Shown one piece after another: positions 42,776-53,767 of a stretch of DNA of 64,000 bases. The DNA comes from Dyella_A sp051962475. GTDB taxonomy: Bacteria; Pseudomonadota; Gammaproteobacteria; Xanthomonadales; Rhodanobacteraceae. Each line of letters starts with the position of its first letter. Position 1 is the stretch's first letter. The position numbers and the translations under genes were made by a program. The stretch lies in contig NZ_JBQCCF010000003.1 in NCBI RefSeq assembly GCF_051962475.1, positions 1-64,000 of the forward strand. Reading direction: 5' to 3'. The notes beneath the pieces are model-generated. The model was given only the letters and a program-made list of their open reading frames with translations, searched no databases and had not been told where the DNA came from.

Positions 42776-42837
42776 GACGGCTGTGCTCTCGAAAATGTAT
42801 GGAAAGGCGCTTGCGCCTTGTCAGGAGCAGACTGCAC

Positions 42838-43470
42838 TCACCCCTGCTTGATCATTGCCTGCAGGACGACTACCGCACGATTGCCCACGACATTAGGGTC
42901 AGCGCTGCGCGCCGTTACCCGGTAGTACACCGCCGTGGTGGAAAGGCCCTGCGCGCCGTAATTGTGTGAGTTTGCGCTCTGGTTGTAGCCGGTATCGGAC
43001 ACGGGGTCGTACCAGTTGCCCAGGTTCTCCACTACGTACTGCGGCTGGCCGGCAGCCAGCTGGCTGCCCTGAAACTGGTCGCTCGCGCTTCCCGAGGCCA
43101 CCGTAATGATCTTGCCGGTCGGAAGGGTGGCGTCATCGAAGGGATTGGCCGGACACACGACCCCGCCTGCCTGACAGTTCCGGGCGATATCACTCGGGTT
43201 GGAGGCGATCCGCGCCGTTGCGACACGTATAGCGGCCTCGGCGCTCTGGAACGCCATCTCCCGGTCGTAAAGGTTAGCCGCCATCTTCTGCTGCATGATG
43301 GTGCCGCGCACCGCGGCCAGTCCTACCAGGCTGATGACCACCAGAAGCAGCAGCGCCACCACCAGGGCTACACCGCGCTGCTGCCGGCACGAAGAAAACG
43401 ACATCGCACGGGACTGCATGGACATCCGGCTCGTCTGTGGCCGCTGATCCGAAAAGGCCTTGTGGCTCAT
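42838..43470 (-). CDS. pilX: Type IV pilus minor pilin PilX
   Basis: 210 aa. After a long basic leader comes QRGVALVVALLLLVVISLVGL, the class III-like prepilin N terminus of PilX, with the characteristic IMQQKMAANLYDREMAFQSAE. The Glu at position 5 typical of pilins is absent, as in PilX/PilK-like proteins. The start codon lies 1 bp from the pilW stop (43472), so they are coupled. In the minor-pilin complex PilX helps pilus initiation and links to PilY1, encoded next. Confidence 0.9.
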   Translation of the reverse strand: MSHKAFSDQRPQTSRMSMQSRAMSFSSCRQQRGVALVVALLLLVVISLVGLAAVRGTIMQQKMAANLYDREMAFQSAEAAIRVATARIASNPSDIARNCQAGGVVCPANPFDDATLPTGKIITVASGSASDQFQGSQLAAGQPQYVVENLGNWYDPVSDTGYNQSANSHNYGAQGLSTTAVYYRVTARSADPNVVGNRAVVVLQAMIKQG

Positions 43471-43471
43471 G

Positions 43472-44524
43472 TCACTTCACCCGGTTGCGCACTGTGGTGG
43501 TGGAACTGAAGGTTCGCGTGATCGGCTTGAGATCGGTGCCGGCACGCTGATCGGCGCTCGCAAGGGTCAGGGTGGTCCTGACCGCATCGACCTGGGCCCA
43601 GTTGGTCACCGATGCGGCGTCCACGAACGAGTTGTTGCCGCTCTGGTGATACAGCAGGCTCATGCCGGTCACGCCGCGCACCATCTCGTCAGCCCGTGTG
43701 CTCATGGCACCGGCGTTGTTGACCAGGCCCACCCGATACAGCGACTTGCCACCATTGGCATCACCGTTGTAACCGACGTACCAGTCCGACGCGGTGAGCT
43801 TGGCGATCTGCGAGTTGGGCGCAAAGATGTAGCTGCTCGTGCTGCTGCATACGGTGGGATAGCTGAGATCCTTGCTGCAGTTGCCCGGTGCGGAGCCACT
43901 TGCGGCGTGGGTGTAGGTGGTACCCGCGGCGCTGGTGAGCTGCACGATGGCGGCGTGGTCCGGATCGCAGACAATCACTACATCGCCTGCCGCCAGATCC
44001 GTGGTCGTCTCGTTGATCGTGAACGTGCCTGCCGGCTCGCTGTTCACATTCACCGTCGCCCCCAGGCCCTGCAGGCCAATCAACATCAGCGAATCCGTGC
44101 CCGATACGCGCAGCGTGGCGCTGGTACCGAAGGCGCTGTCGGTTGCCGGGTCTCCCTGCGTGGAGCCATAGCCGATCACCGCATTGTTGGGGTTGGCCCA
44201 CCACGCGGTACCGCCGGCGGACGGGCCATTCTTGAGCACATTGGCGATGCGCCCGCTGTTGTCGCAACCGGTCAGGCCGGCCACGCGGATATCGCGCGCC
44301 ATCATTTCGAAGGCTACGCGCGTGCTGTCCTGCACATCACCCAGCGCCTTGTTGGTGGCGTAGGAGCGTTGACCGGCGAGGAACACGCTGATGACACCAC
44401 CGATCACCACCAGTCCCAGCACCAGCGCGATCATCAGCTCGATCAGGGTAAAGCCCCGCGCGCTCCCTTGGGATGCCGATCTGCCCGGCTTGCGGCCGCG
44501 ATAAAACAAGGAGGCGCGGCTCAT
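43472..44524 (-). CDS. pilW: Type IV pilus minor pilin PilW
   Basis: 350 aa with prepilin motif RGFTLIELMIALVLGLVVIGG preceded by a basic leader, then the PilW family region YATNKALGDVQDSTRVAFEM and MMARDIRVAGLTGCDN. The start overlaps the pilV stop by 4 bp. PilW is a core minor pilin that primes pilus assembly with PilV, PilX, FimT/FimU and PilE. The Ser/Gly/Thr-rich middle is typical of these globular domains. Confidence 0.93.
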   Translation of the reverse strand: MSRASLFYRGRKPGRSASQGSARGFTLIELMIALVLGLVVIGGVISVFLAGQRSYATNKALGDVQDSTRVAFEMMARDIRVAGLTGCDNSGRIANVLKNGPSAGGTAWWANPNNAVIGYGSTQGDPATDSAFGTSATLRVSGTDSLMLIGLQGLGATVNVNSEPAGTFTINETTTDLAAGDVVIVCDPDHAAIVQLTSAAGTTYTHAASGSAPGNCSKDLSYPTVCSSTSSYIFAPNSQIAKLTASDWYVGYNGDANGGKSLYRVGLVNNAGAMSTRADEMVRGVTGMSLLYHQSGNNSFVDAASVTNWAQVDAVRTTLTLASADQRAGTDLKPITRTFSSTTTVRNRVK

Positions 44525-45099
44525 AGGATTGCCCTGGTAACGACGGTCTGGTCGGCCGTACCGCCAGTGCCCGCCTTGCTGTCATCGAAGGTGATGGTGA
44601 CGGTGCAGTCGCCCGTGTTGGAGCAGTTGATGATTCCCGTCGTGGTATCTACCGCCCCCAGCTTCTCGCCAAGCTGACTGCACCACTGGTTGATCTGCCA
44701 GTTGGCCAGCGACCCGGTCCCCGCCGCAGGGCAGGCATCTGCCGTCACCGTGGTGTTGTAGCTTCCGGCGGTGGCTCCGCTGAGGTCCGCCCGCATGGAG
44801 TCCAGGATCGAGTAGCTGGCGATGGTCGCCATGCTGCGCGCCATGGCGCTGTTGTTGGTCGACAGCGAATTGGCCAGCAGCGCGGCGATACCCAGAAAGC
44901 CCACCGACAGCACCAAGACCGCAATGAGCACTTCGATCAGGCCCACGCCCGCCTGACCATGGCGGTTGTTCGTACACGGAAGAAACTTGGTCACGTGATC
45001 ACGGCGCGGGAGGCCGACGGCTGCGCCACCGGCCTGACAGGGATGTGTTGGATCAAGAACAGGGCCATGAGGAGGTAGGCGCGCAGGGCTCATGGACAA
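44521..45099 (-). CDS. pilV: Type IV pilus minor pilin PilV
   Basis: Up to 192 aa with prepilin motif AGVGLIEVLIAVLVLSVGFL (Gly-Val/Leu junction, Glu5) and FLGIAALLANSLSTNNSAMA, diagnostic of PilV. The ATG at 45099 has a clear ggaga ribosome site and overlaps the fimT end by 10 bp, but gives an unusually long leader of about 50 residues. A GTG at 44994 would give about 157 aa with a normal leader. It is second in the operon after fimT. Confidence 0.9.
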   Translation of the reverse strand: MSMSPARLPPHGPVLDPTHPCQAGGAAVGLPRRDHVTKFLPCTNNRHGQAGVGLIEVLIAVLVLSVGFLGIAALLANSLSTNNSAMARSMATIASYSILDSMRADLSGATAGSYNTTVTADACPAAGTGSLANWQINQWCSQLGEKLGAVDTTTGIINCSNTGDCTVTITFDDSKAGTGGTADQTVVTRAIL

Positions 45100-45710
45100 T
45101 CTCCCGGCGAAGTGGAGGTTGTGAGGATCGATCCTCCGGTCATCGTGATCGTGCGATGGTTATTCGTGCTGAGCGAAGTGGTGCAGATGTCGGCAACGGT
45201 GCCATTGAAGGGCGCGGAGCTTCCGACCGCATGACCGACACCGTCCCCGCCGTATCGAATCGCCTGGACGTCACCGCTGAGATGGATGGTGCCGTTGATC
45301 GTAGTCGTCCCCGAGCGGACCTTTATCGCGGTCGATCCGGTGGACAGGGCGACGGCACCTGCTTCGGTGCCACATGCCGTACCAAGGGTGCTGCTTGCAT
45401 TGATGGACGCGGAGTTACTGCAGAACTGGGCGTCGGCATTGGCCTTGATCGCTTCCATGCGCGCGGAGCCGAGCGAGGCGACCAAATCATTGACGGCGGT
45501 ATTGAGCCGATTGTTCGCCGTGACGTTGCGAAAACTGGGCACGGCGATCACCAGCAGGATGGCGGCGACCGCCACCGTGACCATCAGCTCGACGATCGTG
45601 AAGCCCTCTTCTTGCCGTCGGACGCAACTCCGGTACGCGGTCGTCGCCTCCGCCGAGGCCGGCGGGTACGGATATATGTGCATGACGCCCCCTGATGTTC
45701 CCATGCGCAA
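45090..45710 (-). CDS. fimT: Type IV pilus minor pilin FimT/FimU (GspH-like)
   Basis: Up to 206 aa. The prepilin motif EEGFTIVELMVTVAVAAILL is followed by VPSFRNVTANNRLNTAVNDL, the FimT/GspH pattern. This is the first gene of the fimT-pilV-pilW-pilX-pilY1-pilE operon, the order of the Pseudomonas fimU operon. An ATG at 45683 is an alternative start. The roughly 100-bp upstream region includes CCGCTCGTC on the minus strand (45748-45756), one base from the AlgR consensus CCGTTCGTC; this is speculative. Confidence 0.88.
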   Translation of the reverse strand: MRMGTSGGVMHIYPYPPASAEATTAYRSCVRRQEEGFTIVELMVTVAVAAILLVIAVPSFRNVTANNRLNTAVNDLVASLGSARMEAIKANADAQFCSNSASINASSTLGTACGTEAGAVALSTGSTAIKVRSGTTTINGTIHLSGDVQAIRYGGDGVGHAVGSSAPFNGTVADICTTSLSTNNHRTITMTGGSILTTSTSPGDCP

Positions 45711-45811
45711 AAATACGCGTCATGGCAGCAACCGGGCGACCACGGCCGACGAGCGGTGTGAATTTACCGACAAGCGGCCAGGTGCTGGAGCGTGGCGTGC
45801 TTGCTGTCACA

Positions 45812-47746
45812 TTATTCAGGGGCCCGGCACACCCCTTCCATCAGCAGGTCGACTTCGACCCGGTTGCGACCGAAGTCTTTGGCCCGATAAAGCGCGCGAT
45901 CGGCGCGCCGTACCAGAGACTCGAGCAAATCATCTTCCGGCCTCCGGCTTCCCACACCCAGACTGATCGACACTTTCAGATCGGCAGCGAGGTCATCCAG
46001 CCGGGTGGCCTGTACGCATTTGCGCAACCGCTCAGCGACCTGTCTGGCTTCATCGCAATCGGCGCCTGGCAAGAGCACGATGAATTCCTCGCCACCCATG
46101 CGCCCGATGCAATCCGCTTTCCTCAGTATCCCTTGGCATGCGCCAACGATTCGCGTGAGGACCTTGTCGCCGATTTGATGACCGAAGGCATCATTGACCT
46201 GCTTGAAATGGTCCACGTCCAGGACCACTAGCGCCATCGGTTCGTTCTTGGCAATGGCCTCGGCAAACATCGATCGCCCCAGATCTTCGATGCGCCGACG
46301 ATTGGCGATGCCGGTCAACGGATCGGTCATCGCCATGCGGTGCAGGCGGCGGGAGCGGCGAAGTTGCCGTTGCGCCTGCCACAGCAGGAGCACGATCAAA
46401 ATCCCACCCAGCGCGAGTGCGGCCCGCTGCCAGCGGCGTACCCGCTCCAAGGCGGCCAGTTGCTCTTCGCGCAACTGGCGGTCGGCCTCCAGTCTGCGAT
46501 TTTCCTGCTCCTTGCGCGCTGTATCGAACTGATAGCTCATCAAGGTCGTGGTGAACGACTGCGCCTTGCGGTCCAAGGACTCGTGGACTTTCACCATGCG
46601 CTGGAGATCTGCCAGCGCCAGCGCGGTCTTGCCCAGCGCCTCGTAGCTGTGCGAGCGCTGCTCAAGCAACTCGGAGAGGTAGCGGAGATTGCCGCTTTTG
46701 CGGAGGAATGCTTCCGAACGATTAAAGTCGCTGATCGCCTGCGCGTGATCGCCCAGGCCGGCATGCGCCTCACCTTCCTGTAGCGCCAGCATGTCGCGGT
46801 CGGAGCGGTCGCGTGTCGTGACGAACTCGGCACGCGCCGCGGCCAGTTCGTCCAGCGCGCCACGGTACTCACCCAGTTGGTTGAACACCTGCGCCAGCCC
46901 CATGTGCGCCGAGCCTTGCGATACATGACTTCCTGTGGCCCGGGCGATCTGCAGCGCGGCCAGGAAGTGCTCGCGTGCGGCAACCAGGTGATCGGGCCCG
47001 GTCTCCGAATCCAAAAAACCGAGTTGCATGTGCGCCGCCGCCTGTTGCGGCAGGTCCTTGCGCTCCTTGCCGATCTTCATCAGCCGATCGAGGTAGTCGC
47101 GCGCCTCGCTGCGCTCACCCAGACGCCGATACGCCACGGCGACATTGAACAGGTTCTGCTCGCTTTCTATCGGCTCGCCGGCGCTATCGTAGAACTTCTG
47201 CGCCTCGAGGAAATCCACCAACGCCAAAGCGTGTTCGCCGAGCAGCGACTGCACCGCGCCGCGCCAAGTCAGGCCGTCCGCAACGAGGCGGGTATTTTCT
47301 GCGTGGCGAGCGAGGTCGATGCCGGCGTTGTAGTCGGGCAGTGCATCGCGAGCGGTGGTCAGCGACTCCTGGTTGGCGCCGCGACAAAAATGAAAATTGA
47401 CCTCCGCCGCCGTGTAGCCAACCCGCTGCGCATCGGCGATGCCACGATCCGCGTATGCCACCCCCGCGGCCGGATCGCCATCCATGCCCAGGATGCAGAA
47501 CATATAGCGGTAGCGCAGCTCGCGACGGCTGTCGCCAGACGGGATCTGCCCCTTGAGACGATCGAGCAACCTGAGGGCGTCATCATGTGTAGTAATGACC
47601 AACTCTCCGCGCTCGAGCTGGTCTGCCAGACGATCAAAACCGCCGGCCGGGCCGTCGCCATCGCCCGCGACCGCCCGATGACACAGCATGAGCAGCGCCA
47701 GGAAGCAACCGGCGAGCATGCGTGGCGAAGGTGAATATCGAAGCAA
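45812..47746 (-). CDS. TPR-containing membrane diguanylate cyclase (GGEEF)
   Basis: 644 aa. A signal peptide or anchor (about 8-28) leads to a large periplasmic region of TPR-like helical repeats (about 35-395: ALVDFLEAQKFYDSAG, AHMGLAQVFNQLGEY, AHAGLGDHAQAISDF). A coiled coil (about 405-436), a membrane helix (about 440-458) and a GGDEF domain (about 470-635) with RMGGEEF at 549-555 and MTDPLTGIANRR follow. The active-site motif is intact, and no EAL is present. It probably makes c-di-GMP in response to a periplasmic ligand or protein bound by the TPRs (inference). It lies just upstream of the pilus operon on the same strand (100-bp gap), so the two may be functionally linked. Confidence 0.92.
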   Translation of the reverse strand: MLRYSPSPRMLAGCFLALLMLCHRAVAGDGDGPAGGFDRLADQLERGELVITTHDDALRLLDRLKGQIPSGDSRRELRYRYMFCILGMDGDPAAGVAYADRGIADAQRVGYTAAEVNFHFCRGANQESLTTARDALPDYNAGIDLARHAENTRLVADGLTWRGAVQSLLGEHALALVDFLEAQKFYDSAGEPIESEQNLFNVAVAYRRLGERSEARDYLDRLMKIGKERKDLPQQAAAHMQLGFLDSETGPDHLVAAREHFLAALQIARATGSHVSQGSAHMGLAQVFNQLGEYRGALDELAAARAEFVTTRDRSDRDMLALQEGEAHAGLGDHAQAISDFNRSEAFLRKSGNLRYLSELLEQRSHSYEALGKTALALADLQRMVKVHESLDRKAQSFTTTLMSYQFDTARKEQENRRLEADRQLREEQLAALERVRRWQRAALALGGILIVLLLWQAQRQLRRSRRLHRMAMTDPLTGIANRRRIEDLGRSMFAEAIAKNEPMALVVLDVDHFKQVNDAFGHQIGDKVLTRIVGACQGILRKADCIGRMGGEEFIVLLPGADCDEARQVAERLRKCVQATRLDDLAADLKVSISLGVGSRRPEDDLLESLVRRADRALYRAKDFGRNRVEVDLLMEGVCRAPE

Positions 47747-47863
47747 GGTGGATGCTCGTCGAATGCCACTCCATGGCGCCGGGACACCGGGCGGTGCATG
47801 TACGGTGTCGGCAGCCGGCCCTTGGACTTGAGTACAGCGGCCGCCCGGCCGTTCGGACGGCCC

Positions 47864-47892
47864 TTGCAGAAGTTTCGCTCGCTCCGTAAAAT
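47864..47892 (+). promoter_or_regulatory. Sigma-70 promoter of tRNA-Thr
   Basis: TTGCAG (47864-47869), a 17-bp spacer, then TAAAAT (47887-47892), ending 12 bp before the mature tRNA 5' end. The rest of 47747-47903 shows no gene. Confidence 0.7.
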
Positions 47893-47904
47893 TTGCGGCT
47901 CTTT

Positions 47905-47980
47905 GCCGGAATAGCTCAGTTGGTAGAGCGGCGCATTCGTAATGCGTAGGTCGTAGGTTCGATTCCTATTTCCGGCACCA
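47905..47980 (+). tRNA. tRNA-Thr (anticodon CGT)
   Basis: 76 nt with a full cloverleaf: acceptor GCCGGAA/TTCCGGC, anticodon stem GCGCA/TGCGT enclosing TTCGTAA, T arm GTAGG-TTCGATT-CCTAT, and encoded CCA. Anticodon CGT reads ACG. Confidence 0.97.
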
Positions 47981-47987
47981 CTTCAGC

Positions 47988-48018
47988 AAAAAGGCCCGCA
48001 TCGCTGCGGGCCTTTTTG
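47988..48018. terminator. Bidirectional rho-independent terminator (tRNA-Thr / ispH)
   Basis: aaaaaggcccgca (47988-48000), loop tcgc, tgcgggccttttt (48005-48017). There is a perfect stem with T runs in both directions, between tRNA-Thr and the convergent ispH end. Confidence 0.9.
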
Positions 48019-48041
48019 TTTGTCCGGGGCGGCGTTGGCGA

Positions 48042-48998
48042 TCAGACGCCGGGTTGGTTGTCGGCCATGCGCAGTTCCTTCGGCAGGGCGAACGTGATGT
48101 TTTCCGGCTCGCCGTCCAGTTCGCTCACCTGTCCGGCGCCCCACGACTGCAGGCGGCTGATCACGTCGCGCACCAGCTTGTCGGGGGCTGAGGCACCGGC
48201 GGTGACGCCGATGCGCTGCACGTCGTCCAGCCAGTTGCGGTCGATATGCTCGGCGCCATCGATCAGGTAGGAGCGCACGCCCTGCTTCTCGGCCAGCTCA
48301 CGCAGCCGGTTCGAGTTGGAGCTGTTCACCGAGCCGACCACCAGCACCAGGTCCACCGCTTCGGCCAGCCGCCGCACCGCGTCCTGCCGGTTCTGGGTGG
48401 CGTAGCAGATGTCGTCCTTGCGCGGCCCCTCGATGTCGCGGAACCGTTCGCGAAGCGCGACGATGATCGCCTTGGTGTCGTCCACCGACAGCGTGGTCTG
48501 GGTAACGTAGGACAACTCGTGCGGAAACTTCGGGGCCAGCGTGGCCACCTGCTCCACCGATTCCACCAGCAGGATCTCGCCGACATTGGCCGGGTTCCAC
48601 TGCCCCATCGTTCCTTCGACTTCGGGGTGCCCGGCATGCCCGATGAGGATCACGCTGCGGCCGATCCGGCCCAGCCGGGCGACCTCCATGTGCACCTTGG
48701 TCACCAGTGGGCAAGTGGCGTCGAACACCTTGAGCGCTCGCTGATCGGCCTCTTCGCGCACCGCCTGCGAGACGCCGTGGGCGCTGAAGATCACGGTGGC
48801 GCCGTCGGGCACCTCATGCAGCTCCTCCACGAACACGGCGCCGTCGGCACGCAGCTTGTCGACCACGTAGCGGTTGTGCACGACCTCGTGTCGCACGTAG
48901 ATCGGTGCGCCGTACGACTCCAGCGCGCGCTCGACAATGGCGATGGCGCGGTCGACGCCGGCACAGAAGCCGCGGGGATTGGCGAGGAGGATGTCCAT
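48042..48998 (-). CDS. ispH: 4-hydroxy-3-methylbut-2-enyl diphosphate reductase
   Basis: 318 aa. The three iron-sulfur cysteines are Cys12 (NPRGFCAGVDRA), Cys96 (FDATCPLVTK) and Cys198 (DDICYATQNRQ), with GHPEVEGT and GSVNSSNSNRL for substrate binding. It catalyses the last step of the MEP isoprenoid pathway, giving IPP and DMAPP. The start at 48998 begins exactly at the family N terminus. Last gene of the murJ-ribF-ileS-lspA-ispH run, separated from lspA by a REP-like palindrome. Confidence 0.97.
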   Translation of the reverse strand: MDILLANPRGFCAGVDRAIAIVERALESYGAPIYVRHEVVHNRYVVDKLRADGAVFVEELHEVPDGATVIFSAHGVSQAVREEADQRALKVFDATCPLVTKVHMEVARLGRIGRSVILIGHAGHPEVEGTMGQWNPANVGEILLVESVEQVATLAPKFPHELSYVTQTTLSVDDTKAIIVALRERFRDIEGPRKDDICYATQNRQDAVRRLAEAVDLVLVVGSVNSSNSNRLRELAEKQGVRSYLIDGAEHIDRNWLDDVQRIGVTAGASAPDKLVRDVISRLQSWGAGQVSELDGEPENITFALPKELRMADNQPGV

Positions 48999-49030
48999 GG
49001 GCGGGCCCGGTGGCGGGTGAGACACTGCAG

Positions 49031-49100
49031 AAGCGCACCCTGTGCGCGATGCTCCCTGGTGGAACCTGCCAAGAGCGTCGCGCACAGAGTGCGCTCCTAC
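49031..49100. repeat. REP-like inverted pair (ispH/lspA gap)
   Basis: Two arms face each other: gcgcaccctgtgcgcga at 49033-49049 and tcgcgcacagagtgcgctcctac at 49078-49100 (key word GTAGGAGCGCAC on the minus strand). Each arm is itself a small hairpin (gcgcac/gtgcgc). This is the layout of paired REP (BIME-like) elements. It is related to the copy at 49654-49731. Confidence 0.8.
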
Positions 49101-49113
49101 GACGGAAGGCGGA

Positions 49114-49611
49114 TTATCGCATGCCCTCACGCTTGCCGGCCCGCAGGCCGAACACGATCAGCAGCACCGCGCCGACACTGATGCCGCAGTCGGCCAGGTT
49201 GAACACCGGGTAGCTCCACTGGCGCCAGTAGACCTGGATGAAATCGGTGACCGCGGCGGCGTGCAGACGATCGATCAGGTTGCCGATGGCGCCACCGATA
49301 ATCAGCGCCAGAGGCGCAGCCGTACGCCAATCGCGCCGCGCGGTACGTGCCAGCCACACTACCAGCACTGCACTGATCACCAGCGCCAACGCCACGAAGA
49401 ACCAGCGTTGCCAGCCCGCGCCCTCGGCGAGAAAACTGAAGGCCGCGCCAGTATTGAACGCCAGCGTCCAGTTGAGCAGGCCAGGAATCACCGGATGCGG
49501 CATGCCGGCCGGCTGCAGCGCCACCAGCGCCCACCATTTGCTCAGCTGATCGAGCGCAATGACCGCAGCGGAAACGAGCAGCCAGGGAAACGCGTTGGGT
49601 TTGGTGGTCAT
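49114..49611 (-). CDS. lspA: Lipoprotein signal peptidase (prolipoprotein peptidase II)
   Basis: 165 aa with four membrane helices. The catalytic aspartates lie in GAIGNLIDRL and VFNLADCGISVG, and IALDQLSKWW and NTGAAFSFL are the other conserved segments. It removes signal peptides from diacylated prolipoproteins in the inner membrane. The start at 49611 gives the standard short cytoplasmic N terminus; the open frame upstream is REP sequence. It follows ileS as in many gammaproteobacteria. Confidence 0.97.
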   Translation of the reverse strand: MTTKPNAFPWLLVSAAVIALDQLSKWWALVALQPAGMPHPVIPGLLNWTLAFNTGAAFSFLAEGAGWQRWFFVALALVISAVLVVWLARTARRDWRTAAPLALIIGGAIGNLIDRLHAAAVTDFIQVYWRQWSYPVFNLADCGISVGAVLLIVFGLRAGKREGMR

Positions 49612-49653
49612 GGGTGGCGTAGCTTCCGATTCGATGATGCTGATTCCTGGAAC

Positions 49654-49731
49654 GTAGGAGCGCACCCTGTGCGCGATTGCATTCGGCCGCAATCAACGCC
49701 AGTAGCGGTCGAGTACAGGTTGCGCTCCTAC
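49654..49731. repeat. REP-like inverted pair (ileS/lspA gap)
   Basis: gtaggagcgcaccctgtgcg (49654-49673) faces a degenerate reverse copy ending tgcgctcctac (49721-49731). It is the same family as 49031-49100. The pair lies between the ileS stop and the lspA start, where it could stabilise or attenuate the mRNA. Confidence 0.8.
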
Positions 49732-49751
49732 AAAGGTTCGGTGCGGACGGC

Positions 49752-52613
<2,862 letters not shown>

Positions 52614-52728
52614 AGCCTGGTTGCCGTCGGGTGGGTTCGCCGGGCGGCCCCGAACGAACGTGATGCATGGCTGACCGCGTGCGTGCGGCCAGCGCACGCC
52701 ACGGGCAAACCTCAGATGCTAATGCTGA

Positions 52729-52749
52729 CCGGGCTTGAAACAAGCCCGG
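52729..52749. other. Perfect 9-bp hairpin in the ileS leader
   Basis: CCGGGCTTG-AAA-CAAGCCCGG, centred about 125 bp upstream of the ileS start within the 160-bp ribF-ileS gap. There is no T tract, so it is either a weak terminator for ribF or a leader structure of ileS. The rest of the gap shows nothing recognisable. Confidence 0.5.
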
Positions 52750-52773
52750 CAGGCGCTTTGCGGCACGTGGCCG

Positions 52774-53727
52774 TCATGCGCCCACCAGCACGGGATTCAT
52801 GCCCAGCATGGCACGCGCCGCCGCGGCGTCGCGATCCATCTGGGCGGTGAGCGCGTCCAGATCGTCGAACTTCTGTTCGTCGCGCAGCTTGCCGACGAAC
52901 TCCACCGCCATGCGCTGGCCGTACAGATCGCCCTCGAAATCGAACAGATGCACTTCCAGCAGCGGCTCGGCCACTTCGTTGACGGTGGGCCGAACGCCGA
53001 GGCTAGCCACGCCGGGCCAGGCGCATTCGCCGTCGCCCAGGCCCACGCGCACCGCGAAGATGCCGTGGATCGGGCTGACCCGCTCGCGCAGGTGGATGTT
53101 GGCGGTGGGATAGCCCAGCGTGCGGCCGAGCTGGTTGCCGTACTCCACCTTGCCCTCGATCACGAACGGTCGGCCAAGCAGCGGCGCGACCTCGGCAAAA
53201 TCGCCGGCCGCCAGCAGCTCGCGCACCCGGGTAGCCGATACGCGTTCGTCGTGCAGCGTCACCGGTGCCATCGTGCGCGCCGCAAACCCGAGCGTTTCGC
53301 CCAAGCGTTCCAGCATCGCCACGTCGCCGGCGCGGCGGTGACCGAAGCGGAAATCGCCGCCCACCCACACCTCCCGTGCCGCCAGTCGCTCTACCAGCAC
53401 CTGGCGCACGAAGTCCTCGGCGGACATCGCCGCGAGCGCCGCGTTGAAGCGCAGCAACAAGGCGTGCGCCATGCCCGCCGCACCGAACCCGCGCAGTTTC
53501 TCGCGCACACTGGACAGCCGCGGCAGCGGCTCGCGCGAGAAATATGCCCGCGGCAGCGGCTCGAAACTCACCACTACCGGCTCGGCTTCCAGCGCGAGCG
53601 CACGCTCGTGCACCTGCGCCAGCAATGCCTGATGCCCGCGATGGAGGCCGTCGAACGCGCCAATCGCCACCACGCTGCCGCGCGGCGTCAGGCAGGCACC
53701 GGCAACGTCCCTGGAAAGCTTGATCAT
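52774..53727 (-). CDS. ribF: Bifunctional riboflavin kinase/FAD synthetase
   Basis: 317 aa. The N-terminal FMN adenylyltransferase domain (about 15-170) has AIGAFDGLHRGHQALL and GGDFRFGHRRAGD; the C-terminal flavokinase domain (about 185-310) has RTLGYPTANI, GIFAVRV, GVRPTVN and LEVHLFDFEGDLYG. It converts riboflavin to FMN and FAD. The start at 53727 is chosen at the conserved N terminus MIKLSRD. It lies 40 bp after murJ on the same strand. Confidence 0.97.
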   Translation of the reverse strand: MIKLSRDVAGACLTPRGSVVAIGAFDGLHRGHQALLAQVHERALALEAEPVVVSFEPLPRAYFSREPLPRLSSVREKLRGFGAAGMAHALLLRFNAALAAMSAEDFVRQVLVERLAAREVWVGGDFRFGHRRAGDVAMLERLGETLGFAARTMAPVTLHDERVSATRVRELLAAGDFAEVAPLLGRPFVIEGKVEYGNQLGRTLGYPTANIHLRERVSPIHGIFAVRVGLGDGECAWPGVASLGVRPTVNEVAEPLLEVHLFDFEGDLYGQRMAVEFVGKLRDEQKFDDLDALTAQMDRDAAAARAMLGMNPVLVGA

Positions 53728-53767
53728 CGCGCCAGTATAGCGGCCGGCCGCCCTGCTCTGGGCTTGT

